Source of the DNA: Mesorhizobium sp. WSM4306
Lineage (GTDB): Bacteria > Pseudomonadota > Alphaproteobacteria > Rhizobiales > Rhizobiaceae
NCBI RefSeq assembly: GCF_007003975.1
Contig: NZ_VFTC01000024.1
Coordinates: 1 to 64,000, forward strand
DNA: 64,000 nt
Direction of reading: 5' to 3'
The first letter of the stretch is position 1. Each line of letters starts with the position of its first letter. The notes beneath the pieces were generated by a model. The model did not search any database. It had not been told where the DNA came from and saw only the letters and a list, made by a program, of their open reading frames with translations. Of this stretch, positions 25,290 to 33,875 are shown in pieces. A program made the translations under genes and the position numbers.

Positions 25290-25820
25290 ATGACCACGCG
25301 CATCATCAGTTCCTGGCATGGTCGTCTCGTCGCAATGACCGGCGCTGCCTTGCTGGGCTTGGTGGTGTTGCTCGTCGGCTTCGCAGCGCTGGCGGCGGAG
25401 TTGCCCGTACTCACCGGTCGTGTCGTCGACAATGCCGACATCATCGACGCCGCGACCGAGGCGGCGCTGACGCAGAAGCTGGCGAATTTCGAGACCAAAG
25501 GCTCCGACCAGATCGTCGTCGCCACGATCAGCAGCCTCGGCGGCGAGGAGATCGAACCTTACGCCAACCGGCTGTTCAACTTCTGGCAGCTCGGCCAGGC
25601 GGGCAAGAACAATGGCGTGCTTCTGCTGGTGGCCAGGAACGACCGCAAGATGCGCATCGAGGTCGGCTATGGGCTGGAGGGCGCTCTGACCAATTCGCAC
25701 GCCACACGAATCATTGAAGATGACATGGTGCCGGCCTTCCGCGTCGGCGATTTCTCCGGTGGCCTTTCCAAGGCCGTCGACGACATCATCAAGGTGCTCG
25801 AGGACAGTCATGGCGCTTGA
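25290..25820 (+). pseudogene. TPM-domain protein 2, C-terminally truncated by frameshift
   Basis: Encodes 176 residues with a signal peptide (GAALLGLVVLLVGFAALAAE) and a complete TPM core closely similar to its two neighbours. It stops early at SHGA. Compared with the copies on either side, a 19-base insertion after VLE shifts the frame: the sequence for LEGNPE continues at about 25811-25835 in another frame. The membrane helix and Ser/Gly tail are missing altogether. It could still make a secreted TPM domain, so it is either a broken paralogue or a soluble variant. The ATG lies 4 bases past the previous stop. Confidence 0.75.
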
Positions 25821-25853
25821 GGGCAATCCGGAAGCGTTGGAGGCGGTGTCGAT

Positions 25854-26747
25854 ATGATGATGCCCGTCATCAGCCCCCCCAGGCGTTTCACCGCCGGTGC
25901 GTTGCTTGCCTTGGCGGTGTTGATCTTCGGCTTTGTCGCCATGGCGGCGGAGTTGCCCGCGCTCACCGGTCGCGTCGTCGACGATGCCGGTATCATCGAC
26001 CCCGCGACCGAGGCGGCGCTGACCCAGAAACTGGCCGACTTCGAGACAAAAGGCTCCGACCAGATCGTCGTGGCAACGATCAACAGTCTCGACGGAGAGG
26101 AGATCGAGCCCTACGCCAACCGGCTGTTTCGCTTCTGGAAGCTCGGCCAGGCCGGCGAGAACAATGGCGTGCTTTTGCTGGTGGCGCCGAACGACCACAA
26201 GATGCGCATCGAGGTCGGTTATGGGCTGGAAGGCACGCTGACCGATTTGCACACAAAACTGATCATCGAAAACGATATGGTGCCGGCTTTTCGGGCCGGC
26301 GATTTCTCCGGCGGCATTTCCAAAGCCGTCGACGACATGGTCATGGTGCTGGAAGGCAATCCCGAAGAGCTGGAAGCGCGCGGCAAGCGCAATCCGGCCG
26401 ACAACAGCACGCCCATCGATCCCATCGTCGCGATCTTCCTGATCCTGTGGGCAACGATGTTCTTCGGCGGTCTGGCGATGGCCTTCCTGCCGCCGATCTT
26501 CGGCACCAAGCTGTCGCCGGGTGTGTATAGATGGCTGGGCATGACTTTTCGCTATGGCCAGGGGCCGAGCGGATCGTCTTCGGGTTCAAGCAGCTGGACA
26601 TCGAGTTCGTCGTCGGGCTGGTCGTCGGGCAGTGGATGGTCGTCAGGAAGTTCGGGCAGCAGCTGGTCGTCGGGCTCAAGCAGCGGCGGTGGGTTTTCAG
26701 GTGGCGGCGGCTCGTCCGGCGGTGGCGGGTCTTCAGGGAGCTGGTAA
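25854..26747 (+). CDS. TPM-domain (YgcG-like) protein 3, full length
   Basis: Encodes 297 residues, with a signal sequence (FTAGALLALAVLIFGFVAMAAE), a TPM domain (about 30-180), a membrane helix (IVAIFLILWATMFFGGLAMAFLPPIFG, about 195-220) and a Ser/Gly/Trp-rich tail of about 60 residues ending SSGGGGSSGSW. The tail nearly repeats that of protein 1. The order suggests the TPM domain faces the periplasm and the low-complexity tail the cytoplasm (inference). It is the only one of the three tandem copies with an intact signal, domain and tail. Confidence 0.9.
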   Translation: MMMPVISPPRRFTAGALLALAVLIFGFVAMAAELPALTGRVVDDAGIIDPATEAALTQKLADFETKGSDQIVVATINSLDGEEIEPYANRLFRFWKLGQAGENNGVLLLVAPNDHKMRIEVGYGLEGTLTDLHTKLIIENDMVPAFRAGDFSGGISKAVDDMVMVLEGNPEELEARGKRNPADNSTPIDPIVAIFLILWATMFFGGLAMAFLPPIFGTKLSPGVYRWLGMTFRYGQGPSGSSSGSSSWTSSSSSGWSSGSGWSSGSSGSSWSSGSSSGGGFSGGGGSSGGGGSSGSW

Positions 26748-26752
26748 GAGAC

Positions 26753-27391
26753 ATGGCAACACGACCGATCAGCCCGCAGGACCATGAGCGCATCGCCACT
26801 GCGATCCGTGCAGCCGAATCGAAAACCGACGGCGAGATCTATTGCGTCGTCGCGCATGCCAGCGACGGCTATTTCTTTCCGGCCGCCTTCATGGCGACGG
26901 CTGGCATGCTGATCGTCAGCCTCGCCGTCGCCTATGGGCTGGAAGCCTGGTGGCTGTCGATCCCGCTGCCGCATTTCGTCCTCGCGCAGCTTCTGGCACT
27001 GGCGTCAGTGCTGGTGCTCTTGTGGGCGCTGCCCGGCCTGCGCATCCATCTGGTGCCACGGAGGCAGCGTTATCAGGCGGCACATGACAATGCGCTCAGG
27101 CAATTCCTCGCCCGCAATGTGCACCGCACCACGGCGCGCACCGGCGTGCTGGTCTTCGTCTCGATCGCCGAGCGCTATGCTGAAGTGGTCGCCGACAGCG
27201 GTATCAACAGCAAGGTCGGCCAGCATGTCTGGGACGGCGTTATCCGCGACCTTACGCAGCATGCCGGCAACGACCGGCTCGCCGACGGCTTCGTCAAGGC
27301 GATCGAGCAGGTCGGCGCGGTGCTGGCCGAGCATTTCCCGGTTACATCGGGCGACGCCAATGAGCTGGACGACCATCTGGTCGAGATCTGA
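26753..27391 (+). CDS. TPM-domain membrane protein 4 (divergent)
   Basis: Encodes 212 residues. It lacks a signal peptide and the Ser/Gly tail. The order differs from its neighbours: a short N-terminal region with ISPQDHERIATAIRAAESKTDGEIYCVVAHASDGYF, two membrane helices (about 45-100), then a domain with HRTTARTGVLVFVSIAERYAEVVADSGINSKVG and VLAEHFP near the end. This matches the second TPM type often paired with lemA and ygcG. It starts 6 bases after the preceding stop, with AAGAG in between, and so is in the same operon. Confidence 0.87.
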   Translation: MATRPISPQDHERIATAIRAAESKTDGEIYCVVAHASDGYFFPAAFMATAGMLIVSLAVAYGLEAWWLSIPLPHFVLAQLLALASVLVLLWALPGLRIHLVPRRQRYQAAHDNALRQFLARNVHRTTARTGVLVFVSIAERYAEVVADSGINSKVGQHVWDGVIRDLTQHAGNDRLADGFVKAIEQVGAVLAEHFPVTSGDANELDDHLVEI

Positions 27392-27557
27392 AAAGCCTGC
27401 AAACGCTACCCTGACGACCGTTTGACTCTCGGCTGCGCGCGTTTTCAAGCCGGCTCTGGCCCGATGTCACCAGTGTCGTGGTCGGCTGTGAGAAAGCGGT
27501 TGGCGAGTTGGCCTCGACTCTTGCAAATGGCCGATGCGGGTCTATGGTTAACAAATC

Positions 27558-28064
27558 ATGAATACGCTGAGCATCGACATCAGGAAGGCAGAACCACGCG
27601 ACGCTGGCGCCATCGCCGACGTGCATCAGCAGGCTTGGGAGGGCGCCTATTCCGGGATCATCCCGCATCGCTCGCTGACCTCGATGATCAATCGCCGCGG
27701 CGCCGACTGGTGGGCGAACGCGATTCGCCGCGCCGCCACCGTGCTGGTGGTCGAGATCGGCGGCACCATCGCCGGCTACGCCACGATCGGCAAGAACCGC
27801 GCCCGCGAGCTTCGGCAGCAGGGTGAGATCTACGAGCTTTATTTGCGTCCGGAGTATCAGGGCATCGGGCTCGGCAGCCGGCTGTTCAAGGCGGCGCGGG
27901 CACGGCTTGCCGACCACGGGCTGAAAGGCATGGTGGTGTGGGCGCTGGAAGACAACCAGAACGCGCTTGCCTTCTATGCCGGCGCCGGTGGCCGCGATGT
28001 CGCCGAGGGCGTCGAGATTTTCGAGCAGAGGGCGCTGAAGAAGGTCGCCTTCGTCTGGGAATAG
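27558..28064 (+). CDS. GNAT family N-acetyltransferase
   Basis: A 168-residue cytoplasmic enzyme. The acetyl-CoA-binding motif A is clear at about residues 93-110: EIYELYLRPEYQGIGLGSRLF with the Q-x-x-G-x-G loop. A motif D/B strand VVWALEDNQNALAFYAGAGG follows, with the usual N-x-x-A-x-x-F-Y. The acceptor cannot be predicted. No strong ribosome binding site is visible, but the ATG at 27558 begins the conserved SIDIRKAEPRDAGAIADVHQQAW opening. Confidence 0.9.
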   Translation: MNTLSIDIRKAEPRDAGAIADVHQQAWEGAYSGIIPHRSLTSMINRRGADWWANAIRRAATVLVVEIGGTIAGYATIGKNRARELRQQGEIYELYLRPEYQGIGLGSRLFKAARARLADHGLKGMVVWALEDNQNALAFYAGAGGRDVAEGVEIFEQRALKKVAFVWE

Positions 28065-28193
28065 CGAGCACCGTCTCGGTTACAGCCCATTCACAAACTG
28101 TGCGCTTCCTTGAGCGCTCCGTACCAATCGCCGCATTGCGCCCTTGCGCTTCGCCCGCTATCGATCTGGGAAATCGAGAGAGGGATTTGAGCC

Positions 28194-28727
28194 ATGCGCA
28201 TTGAAGCCGTTGCCAGCGGAAAGAACCCGCCTGAGGACGTCAACGTCATCATCGAGGTGCCGATCGGCGGCGAGCCGATCAAATACGAGATGGACAAGGA
28301 GGCCGGCACGCTGTTCGTCGACCGCTTCCTGCACACCTCGATGCGCTATCCCGGCAATTACGGCTTCGTGCCGCATACGCTGTCGGGCGATGGCGACCCG
28401 ATCGACGTTCTGGTCTGCAACACGCGCGCCCTGGTGCCGGGCTGCGTCATCAATGTGCGGCCGATCGGCGTCTTGATCATGGAAGACAATGCCGGCCAGG
28501 ACGAGAAGATCATCGCCGTGCCGTCGCCCAAGCTGACGCTGCGCTACGAAAACGTCACCGAATACACGCAGCTGCCCGAGATCACCCGTGACCAGGTCCA
28601 GCACTTCTTCGAGCACTACAAGGATCTCGAACCCGGCAAATGGGTCAAGATCGAAGGCTGGCACGATTCCAAATACGCCAAGAAGATGATCGTCGACGCG
28701 ATCGCGCGGGCGAAGGCGGCGAAGTAG
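28194..28727 (+). CDS. ppa: Inorganic pyrophosphatase
   Basis: A 177-residue family I pyrophosphatase, the normal size for bacteria. It carries the signature region GDGDPIDVLV (the D-x-D-P-x-D-x-L-V metal-binding motif, about residues 65-74) and IEVPIGGEPIKYEMDKE plus NYGFVPHTLSGD. It hydrolyses pyrophosphate to drive biosynthetic reactions. GAGAGGGA about 9 bases upstream supports the ATG. It converges with the exported hypothetical gene at 28733 with only 5 bases between the stops. Confidence 0.97.
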   Translation: MRIEAVASGKNPPEDVNVIIEVPIGGEPIKYEMDKEAGTLFVDRFLHTSMRYPGNYGFVPHTLSGDGDPIDVLVCNTRALVPGCVINVRPIGVLIMEDNAGQDEKIIAVPSPKLTLRYENVTEYTQLPEITRDQVQHFFEHYKDLEPGKWVKIEGWHDSKYAKKMIVDAIARAKAAK

Positions 28728-28732
28728 CCCGA

Positions 28733-29326
28733 TCAGTTATCCACCCTGCCAAACGCCGGCACGTTGCCGATGACGGTGTGCTTGTCCTTGCCGCAGGCGA
28801 AACTCTTTGCCTTTTCGTCGGCCAGCTTGCGCGCCTGGTCGTTGGCCTGCGGGTTGCCGGTGGCGAGCACCAAGCCGATTGTGCATCCGTCACGGGCTTC
28901 CATCTGGGCGACCTTGGCGACGACAAGCACTTCGGTCGGCTTGTTCTCGTCTTCGGGATTGCTGATAGAGCGGCGGTGGATGACGGCGAAAGGAACGGCG
29001 ACGTCGCCCTTGCTCTCGATGCGCCACTCGACCTTGGCGCCGGACGAATTGAAGCCGGAAAAACTCTCCCAGACCGAGGTCATCTCGCCGCCGGGCGGAA
29101 ATCCGTAGAACAGCGATTCCCGCGCATCGTCATAGGCGATCAGCACGGGATAGCCGCGATAGCCGGAGCAGGCGAGTTCGGCCCAGTCGCCGTCGCCCTC
29201 CTCCGCCTGCGCATAGGTCACGCAATCCTTTTGCGAGTCGAGGTCGGTGTAGACGCTGGATATGCCATCGGCATGGGCTGCCTGGCAGAGGCCGGCAAGA
29301 GCCAGCGAGAGCAGAAGAGCGCGCAT
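28733..29326 (-). CDS. Exported protein of unknown function
   Basis: Encodes 197 residues with a clear signal peptide (MRALLLSLALAGLCQAAHA, cut before DGISS). The mature part has four cysteines (KDCVTY, LACSGY, DGCTIG, SFACGK) that could form two disulphides in the periplasm. I do not recognise the family and there are no catalytic signatures. It stands alone, convergent with ppa. Confidence 0.8.
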   Translation of the reverse strand: MRALLLSLALAGLCQAAHADGISSVYTDLDSQKDCVTYAQAEEGDGDWAELACSGYRGYPVLIAYDDARESLFYGFPPGGEMTSVWESFSGFNSSGAKVEWRIESKGDVAVPFAVIHRRSISNPEDENKPTEVLVVAKVAQMEARDGCTIGLVLATGNPQANDQARKLADEKAKSFACGKDKHTVIGNVPAFGRVDN

Positions 29327-29370
29327 GGCGACAAACTCCGTTTCGAGCTGCCGCAGCGTATCCCTAAACG

Positions 29371-29988
29371 CTATTTCTTCAAGCTCGCTTCAATCAGCAG
29401 GTCGGCGTTGCGGGCGACCGATGCCGCGGGGCCGCCGAGGCCGAACAGCTGGCCGCTGATATAGGCGCCTTCGATCAGAAGCAGCAGGCCGTCGCCGAGC
29501 GTGTCGGGGTCTTGCGCGCCCATCGCGGCCGCCATTTCGCGCAGGCGGTGGCGCAGCTCCTGCTTGTTGGCTTCGCTGACGACGCGTGCCGGATGGCCGT
29601 GTTCGGGGTATTCCACCGCCGCGTTGGTCATGCCGCAGCCGCGATAGTCCGGTCTTTGCGTACGCTTGCCGACACGGGTCAGGAAGGCGCTGATCTGCGC
29701 GCGCGGGTCGCCGGGATGAGCGGCCACGGCTTCGTCGAAACGCTCCCAATATTCACGGTCATATTGCCGGAGATACGATGCGGCCAACTCATCCTTTGAC
29801 GGAAAGCTGCGATAGAGGCTGGGCTTGGTGACGCCGGCGCGCTTGACGATCTCGTCGACGCCGATCGCCCTGATGCCGCGTCGATAGAACAGGTCGTAGG
29901 CGACGTCGAGGATCTTCTTGGCAGCCTTCGGCGGCGACGCTGCATGACCGTGGTTGATGGTCAGTTCAATATTTTTGTCCGTTGGCAT
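29371..29988 (-). CDS. TetR family regulator of the divergent MFS gene
   Basis: Encodes 205 residues. The helix-turn-helix spans about residues 22-68 (AKKILDVAYDLFYRRGIRAIGVDEIVKRAGVTKPSLYRSFPSKDEL), a textbook TetR N-terminus. The C-terminal domain contains the TetR_C-type segment DYRGCGMTNAAVEYPEHGHPA. It starts 74 bases from the divergent MFS transporter, with two TACCG-type dyads between, one inside a probable promoter. It most likely represses the transporter and itself until a ligand, probably a transported compound, binds. Confidence 0.92.
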   Translation of the reverse strand: MPTDKNIELTINHGHAASPPKAAKKILDVAYDLFYRRGIRAIGVDEIVKRAGVTKPSLYRSFPSKDELAASYLRQYDREYWERFDEAVAAHPGDPRAQISAFLTRVGKRTQRPDYRGCGMTNAAVEYPEHGHPARVVSEANKQELRHRLREMAAAMGAQDPDTLGDGLLLLIEGAYISGQLFGLGGPAASVARNADLLIEASLKK

Positions 29989-30000
29989 TATGTGACTCGA

Positions 30001-30060
30001 TTGACAATGTTACCGATCGGTACGTATACATACCTCCATCCTGCAACGTACCGGTCAGTA
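30001..30060 (+). promoter_or_regulatory. Promoter of the MFS gene with two TetR-type operators
   Basis: A consensus -35 TTGACA (30001-30006) and a -10-like TATACA (30025-30030) are 18 bases apart. The exact palindrome TACCGATCGGTA (30011-30022) fills the spacer. A second copy, TACCGGTCAGTA (30049-30060), lies immediately before the MFS start codon. Binding at the first would block RNA polymerase directly. The ATG follows at 30063. Confidence 0.88.
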
Positions 30061-30062
30061 AC

Positions 30063-31346
30063 ATGATAGCTCAATCCCGTCCGTTTGGCCAGCGCTACGC
30101 TTTCGTCGTGGTCGGCGTCATCTTCCTCTGCCTGCTGATCGCGGCCGGCCTGCGTTCGGCTCCTTCCGTGATGATGCTGCCGCTGGACAAAAGCTTCGGC
30201 TGGGGGCGGGATACCGTTTCGATTGCCGCTGCCATCGGCATCTTCCTCTACGGTCTGACCGGCCCGTTCGCCGCCGCGCTGATGGAGCGGATCGGTCTGC
30301 GCCGCACGCTGCTGGCTTCGCTGGTGATCATGTCGGGCTCGACAGCGCTCAGCCTGCTGATGACCGAGCCCTGGCACCTGTTCCTCACCTGGGGCGTGTT
30401 TTCCGGTATCGGCTCCGGCGCGGTTGCCACCGTGCTCGGCGCCACCATCGTCAACCGCTGGTTCAAGACCAATCGCGGCCTGGTGATGGGACTGATGTCG
30501 GCCTCCAGCGCCACCGGCCTGCTGGTGTTCCTGCCGCTGCTCGCCTCGCTCGCCCAGTCCGGCGGCTGGCAGCCGGTCGCCATCGCTGTTTCCGTAGCTA
30601 CCGCCTGTTTGTTGCCGCTGGTCTGGCTGCTGGTGCCGGAGCGTCCGGCTTCGATCGGCATGGTGCGCTATGGCGCCGGGGCCGATGACGTGCCGCCGGT
30701 ATCGCCGGCATCGCAAGGCAATTTCCTGGCACATACGCTCAACACGCTGCGCCGCGCCGCCGGCACCCGCGTCTTCTGGTATCTGTTTGCCACCTTCTTC
30801 ATCTGCGGTTTCACCACCAACGGGTTGGTCGGCACGCATCTGATCTCCTTCTGCGGCGATATGGGTATCGGCGAGGTTCAGGCGGCCGGCCTGCTGTCGC
30901 TGATGGGCATCTTCGACCTGATCGGCACGACGCTGTCGGGCTGGCTCACCGACCGTTTCGACCCGCGCAAGCTGCTCGGCGTCTATTACGGCATTCGCGG
31001 GCTGTCGCTGATTTACCTGCCCTTTTCCGGCTTCTCGGCGACCAGCCTGATCATATTTGCCGTGCTCTACGGTCTCGACTGGATCGCCACGGTGCCGCCG
31101 ACGCTGCGGCTCGCCAACGAAGCCTTCGGCGACCGCAGCGGCCCGATCGTCTTCGGCTGGATCGTCGCTGGCCATCAGGTCGGTGCGGCAACCGCCGCCG
31201 CCTTCGGCGGCACCATGCGCGAGTTGCAGGGCAATTATGAGCTGGCCTTCCTGATCGCCGGCATGACCGCGATTGTGGCTGCGTGTCTGTCGCTGCTGAT
31301 CAATACGAGCCGGCCGGCGTTTGAACCGGAACCGCAGGCGGCTTAA
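30063..31346 (+). CDS. Major facilitator superfamily transporter
   Basis: About 427 residues with 12 predicted membrane helices and the MFS motif in the loop between helices 2 and 3 (GPFAAALMERIGLRRTLLAS). The family resembles monocarboxylate or oxalate/formate-type MFS proteins (LDKSFGWGRDTVSIAAAIGIFLYGLTGPFAA). The substrate is not deducible. An in-frame start at 29982 would overlap the regulator gene and the operators, so the ATG at 30063, just past the second dyad, is chosen. Divergent TetR control suggests an inducible exporter or uptake system. Confidence 0.92.
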   Translation: MIAQSRPFGQRYAFVVVGVIFLCLLIAAGLRSAPSVMMLPLDKSFGWGRDTVSIAAAIGIFLYGLTGPFAAALMERIGLRRTLLASLVIMSGSTALSLLMTEPWHLFLTWGVFSGIGSGAVATVLGATIVNRWFKTNRGLVMGLMSASSATGLLVFLPLLASLAQSGGWQPVAIAVSVATACLLPLVWLLVPERPASIGMVRYGAGADDVPPVSPASQGNFLAHTLNTLRRAAGTRVFWYLFATFFICGFTTNGLVGTHLISFCGDMGIGEVQAAGLLSLMGIFDLIGTTLSGWLTDRFDPRKLLGVYYGIRGLSLIYLPFSGFSATSLIIFAVLYGLDWIATVPPTLRLANEAFGDRSGPIVFGWIVAGHQVGAATAAAFGGTMRELQGNYELAFLIAGMTAIVAACLSLLINTSRPAFEPEPQAA

Positions 31347-31357
31347 GCGCGACGCTA

Positions 31358-31512
31358 ATCTCCCCCCTTGAGGGGGAGATGGCCGCGAAGCGGCCAGAGG
31401 GGGTCGGTCCGACCGGGCTCGGCGTCCTTGCGGCGAAGGAGGAGGTCAGCGCTCTACGCGCGGCGACCCCCTCTGTCGCCTTTGGCGACATCTCCCCCTC
31501 AAGGGGGGAGAT
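31358..31512. repeat. Modular palindromic element
   Basis: Left arm: CTCCCCCCTTGAGGGGGAG, GGCCGCGAAGCGGCC, AGAGGGGGTC. Right arm: GACCCCCTCT, GTCGCCTTTGGCGAC, CTCCCCCTCAAGGGGGGAG. Same two arm types as at 18012-18162 and 63805-63965. It lies between the MFS and phosphatase genes. Confidence 0.88.
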
Positions 31513-31611
31513 CACCTGTCCATTGTTATCAAAACTTCATCTTTCCGAGATGCGGCTGAAACATTGAGGCTGGACGGTGGTGGCGGACGTTCAAGCCATC
31601 AGGAGACAGCC

Positions 31612-33186
31612 ATGAACAAGATCTCGTTGACCCGCCGCGCCTTCGTCACATCAGCGAGTGCGGCCGGTCTGCTCGGCGCATCGGGCCTCGCTTTGCCCTA
31701 TTATTCGCGCGCCAGCCAGCGCCCGGCGTTTACCCATGGCGTCCAGTCCGGCGATGTCGATGCCTCGAGCGGCATGGTGTGGACGCGCACCGATCGTCCC
31801 TCGCGCGTCATGTTCGAGATATCGTCGACCGAGAATTTCGCCAATGCCACCCGGTTGGCGCTGCTGGATACCTCCCCGGCCAGCGATTTTACGGTCAAGC
31901 GGCTGCTGACCGATCTCGCTTCCGACCAGGATATCTTCTACCGAATGACGGCCGCCGATCTCTCGGACATCAATGTCGTCTCCGAGCCGATCGTCGGGCG
32001 CTTCCGCACCGCACCCGCCTCGAAGCGCGACATCAAATTCGCCTGGTCGGGCGACACCGCCGGCCAGGGCTGGGGCATCGACGAGACCGGCATGAAGACC
32101 TACGCCACCATCGCCAAGCACACGCCCGACTTCTTCCTGCATTCCGGCGACACGATCTATGCCGATGGCGCCATGAAGGATGAGGTCGACCTGCCTGGCG
32201 GCGGCAAATGGAAGAACGTCGTCCTCGTCGACGGCAAGCGCAAGGTGGCCGAGACGCTGGACGAGTACCGCGACCAGTGGAAATACAACATGATGGACAG
32301 ACATGTGCTCGCTTTGAGCGCCATCTGTCCGACCTTCTACCAGTGGGACGACCACGAAGTGCTGAACAACTGGTCGGATTCGAAGGATCTGAGCGCCGAC
32401 AACCGCTACACCGAAAAATCCATCCATGTGCTGGCGGCGCGTGCGGCGCGCGCCTTCCATGAGATGACGACGATCCGTTATGAGCCGTCGGAACCCGGCC
32501 GCGTCTATCGCAAGATATCCCACGGGCCGCTGCTCGACGTGTTCTTCCTCGACATGCGTTCCTATCGCGGCCCCAACGGTCCTGACATGCAGGACACCAT
32601 GACGCCGGAGTCCCGCATGCTGGGCGAACAGCAGACCAAATGGCTGAAGCGCGAACTGGCCAACTCCAAGGCGACCTGGAAGATCATTGCCGCCGACATG
32701 CCGCTTGGCCTCGTCGTCTGGAACGACGGCACCAAGAAGGTGGGCGCGGAAGCCGTCAGCAATGGCGACAATGGTCTGCCGAAGGGCCGCGAGCTCGAGA
32801 TCGCCGATCTGCTGCGCTACATCAAGAATGCGGGCATCAGCAACACGGTGTGGCTCACCGCCGACGTGCATTATACGGCCGCCCACTACTACAACCCCGA
32901 CAAGGCGCAGTTCCAGGACTTCAACCCGTTCTGGGAATTCGTCTCCGGCCCGATCCACGCCGGCACGTTCGGCCCCAACGATTTCGACATGACCTTCGGT
33001 CCGGAGCTGAAATTCATCAAGGCGCCGACCGCCGAACAGGGCCAGAACCTGGCGCCATCGGCTGGCCTGCAGTTCTTCGGGTTGGTCGATATTTCGGGGG
33101 CTACAGAGCAGCTGACGGTGCGGCTGATGGATCGCGACGACAACGAGCTTTACAAGGTGACGCTGGATCCGGTGCGCTCGGCGTAA
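31612..33186 (+). CDS. PhoD-like alkaline phosphatase/phosphodiesterase, Tat-exported
   Basis: About 524 residues. The N-terminus has a twin-arginine signal (SLTRRAFVTSASAAGLLGASGLALP), so it is exported folded. After it comes the PhoD-like opening PAFTHGVQSGDVDASSGMVWTRTDRPSRVMFEI. The metallophosphatase core has FAWSGDTAGQG, FFLHSGDTIYADG, YQWDDHEVLNNW and a late TADVHYTAAHYY metal-ligand site. PhoD enzymes use iron and calcium to cleave phosphate mono- and diesters outside the cell. AGGAGACAGCC precedes the ATG. No pho box was found upstream, though the gap to the repeat is short. Confidence 0.92.
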   Translation: MNKISLTRRAFVTSASAAGLLGASGLALPYYSRASQRPAFTHGVQSGDVDASSGMVWTRTDRPSRVMFEISSTENFANATRLALLDTSPASDFTVKRLLTDLASDQDIFYRMTAADLSDINVVSEPIVGRFRTAPASKRDIKFAWSGDTAGQGWGIDETGMKTYATIAKHTPDFFLHSGDTIYADGAMKDEVDLPGGGKWKNVVLVDGKRKVAETLDEYRDQWKYNMMDRHVLALSAICPTFYQWDDHEVLNNWSDSKDLSADNRYTEKSIHVLAARAARAFHEMTTIRYEPSEPGRVYRKISHGPLLDVFFLDMRSYRGPNGPDMQDTMTPESRMLGEQQTKWLKRELANSKATWKIIAADMPLGLVVWNDGTKKVGAEAVSNGDNGLPKGRELEIADLLRYIKNAGISNTVWLTADVHYTAAHYYNPDKAQFQDFNPFWEFVSGPIHAGTFGPNDFDMTFGPELKFIKAPTAEQGQNLAPSAGLQFFGLVDISGATEQLTVRLMDRDDNELYKVTLDPVRSA

Positions 33187-33208
33187 TCCGAATAGGTTGG
33201 CGGGACAG

Positions 33209-33367
33209 CACCCCCCTCTGCCCTGCCGGGCATCTCCCCCGCAAGGGGGGAGATTGGCAGTTTTGCTGCTGGTGCCGGCTCTTCTGCGGTGAAGATTGGC
33301 GAAACCCCAATGTGACATCCGATATCCCCCCTTGCGGGGGAGATGCCCGGCAGGGCAGAGGGGGTGT
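33209..33367. repeat. Modular palindromic element
   Basis: Inverted arms with the core GCCCTGCCGGGC and the stem CTCCCCCGCAAGGGGGGAG lie at 33209-33254 and 33323-33367. They are identical apart from one C in a run and the arm tips. Same arm class as the element at 24318-24481. It lies between two convergent genes. Confidence 0.88.
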
Positions 33368-33399
33368 GAAGGATCGCTACGTTTGGAGTAGGGCGACCA

Positions 33400-33678
33400 T
33401 CAATCCGGGTAGCAAACCGCCGGAATCTTTGGCCAAACTGCGCTGTCGCAGCCGGCTACCTGCTGCCTCTGCTTGAAGGAGGCACTGACCGGGCCGGTGA
33501 CCACGGGGTCGACGCCATCAGGGGCGTCGGCGAACATCTGCTCGGCGGTCTGGTCGGACGACGAAGCGGGATTGGCTTCCTTCAGCGTCGCGGCCGATTG
33601 CGCGGCATTGGCCGCCAGCAGGGCAGCGAATGCGACCGAAGCAATGAGTGGCCAAAATCGGTTGAGTTTGTCGGTCAT
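33400..33678 (-). CDS. Small exported protein of unknown function
   Basis: About 92 residues from the ATG at 33678. A signal peptide (RFWPLIASVAFAALLAANAAQSAAT) is followed by a short polar mature region containing two cysteines (AGCDSAVWPKIPAVCYPD) near the C-terminus, which could form a disulphide loop. The end segment CDSAVWPKIPAVCYP resembles small periplasmic proteins common in rhizobia, but no function is known to me. An upstream in-frame ATG at 33732 would add 18 residues ahead of the signal and is less likely. Confidence 0.7.
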   Translation of the reverse strand: MTDKLNRFWPLIASVAFAALLAANAAQSAATLKEANPASSSDQTAEQMFADAPDGVDPVVTGPVSASFKQRQQVAGCDSAVWPKIPAVCYPD

Positions 33679-33783
33679 GAATTTCGAACTGCCCAGGCCC
33701 CGAAAGGTTCCCGCCTTGGTTAACAAAACCATCTCACACCGAGATGCTTAAGATTTGATGAGTATTTGGTGATGCGCCTCCTC

Positions 33784-33799
33784 TTTCGCAATTGCGAAA
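33784..33799. promoter_or_regulatory. 16-base perfect palindrome upstream of typA
   Basis: TTTCGCAATTGCGAAA reads the same on both strands. It lies 77 bases before the typA start in the gap to the divergent small exported gene. It may be an operator or fold in the typA leader; the sequence alone cannot decide. Confidence 0.6.
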
Positions 33800-33875
33800 A
33801 ACCCTGTATGAGCCGCGCAACCGAAAGAGGCGGCGCCTTTTGGCCTGCTGCCTGCAACGCTCCCGAGACCACAAC

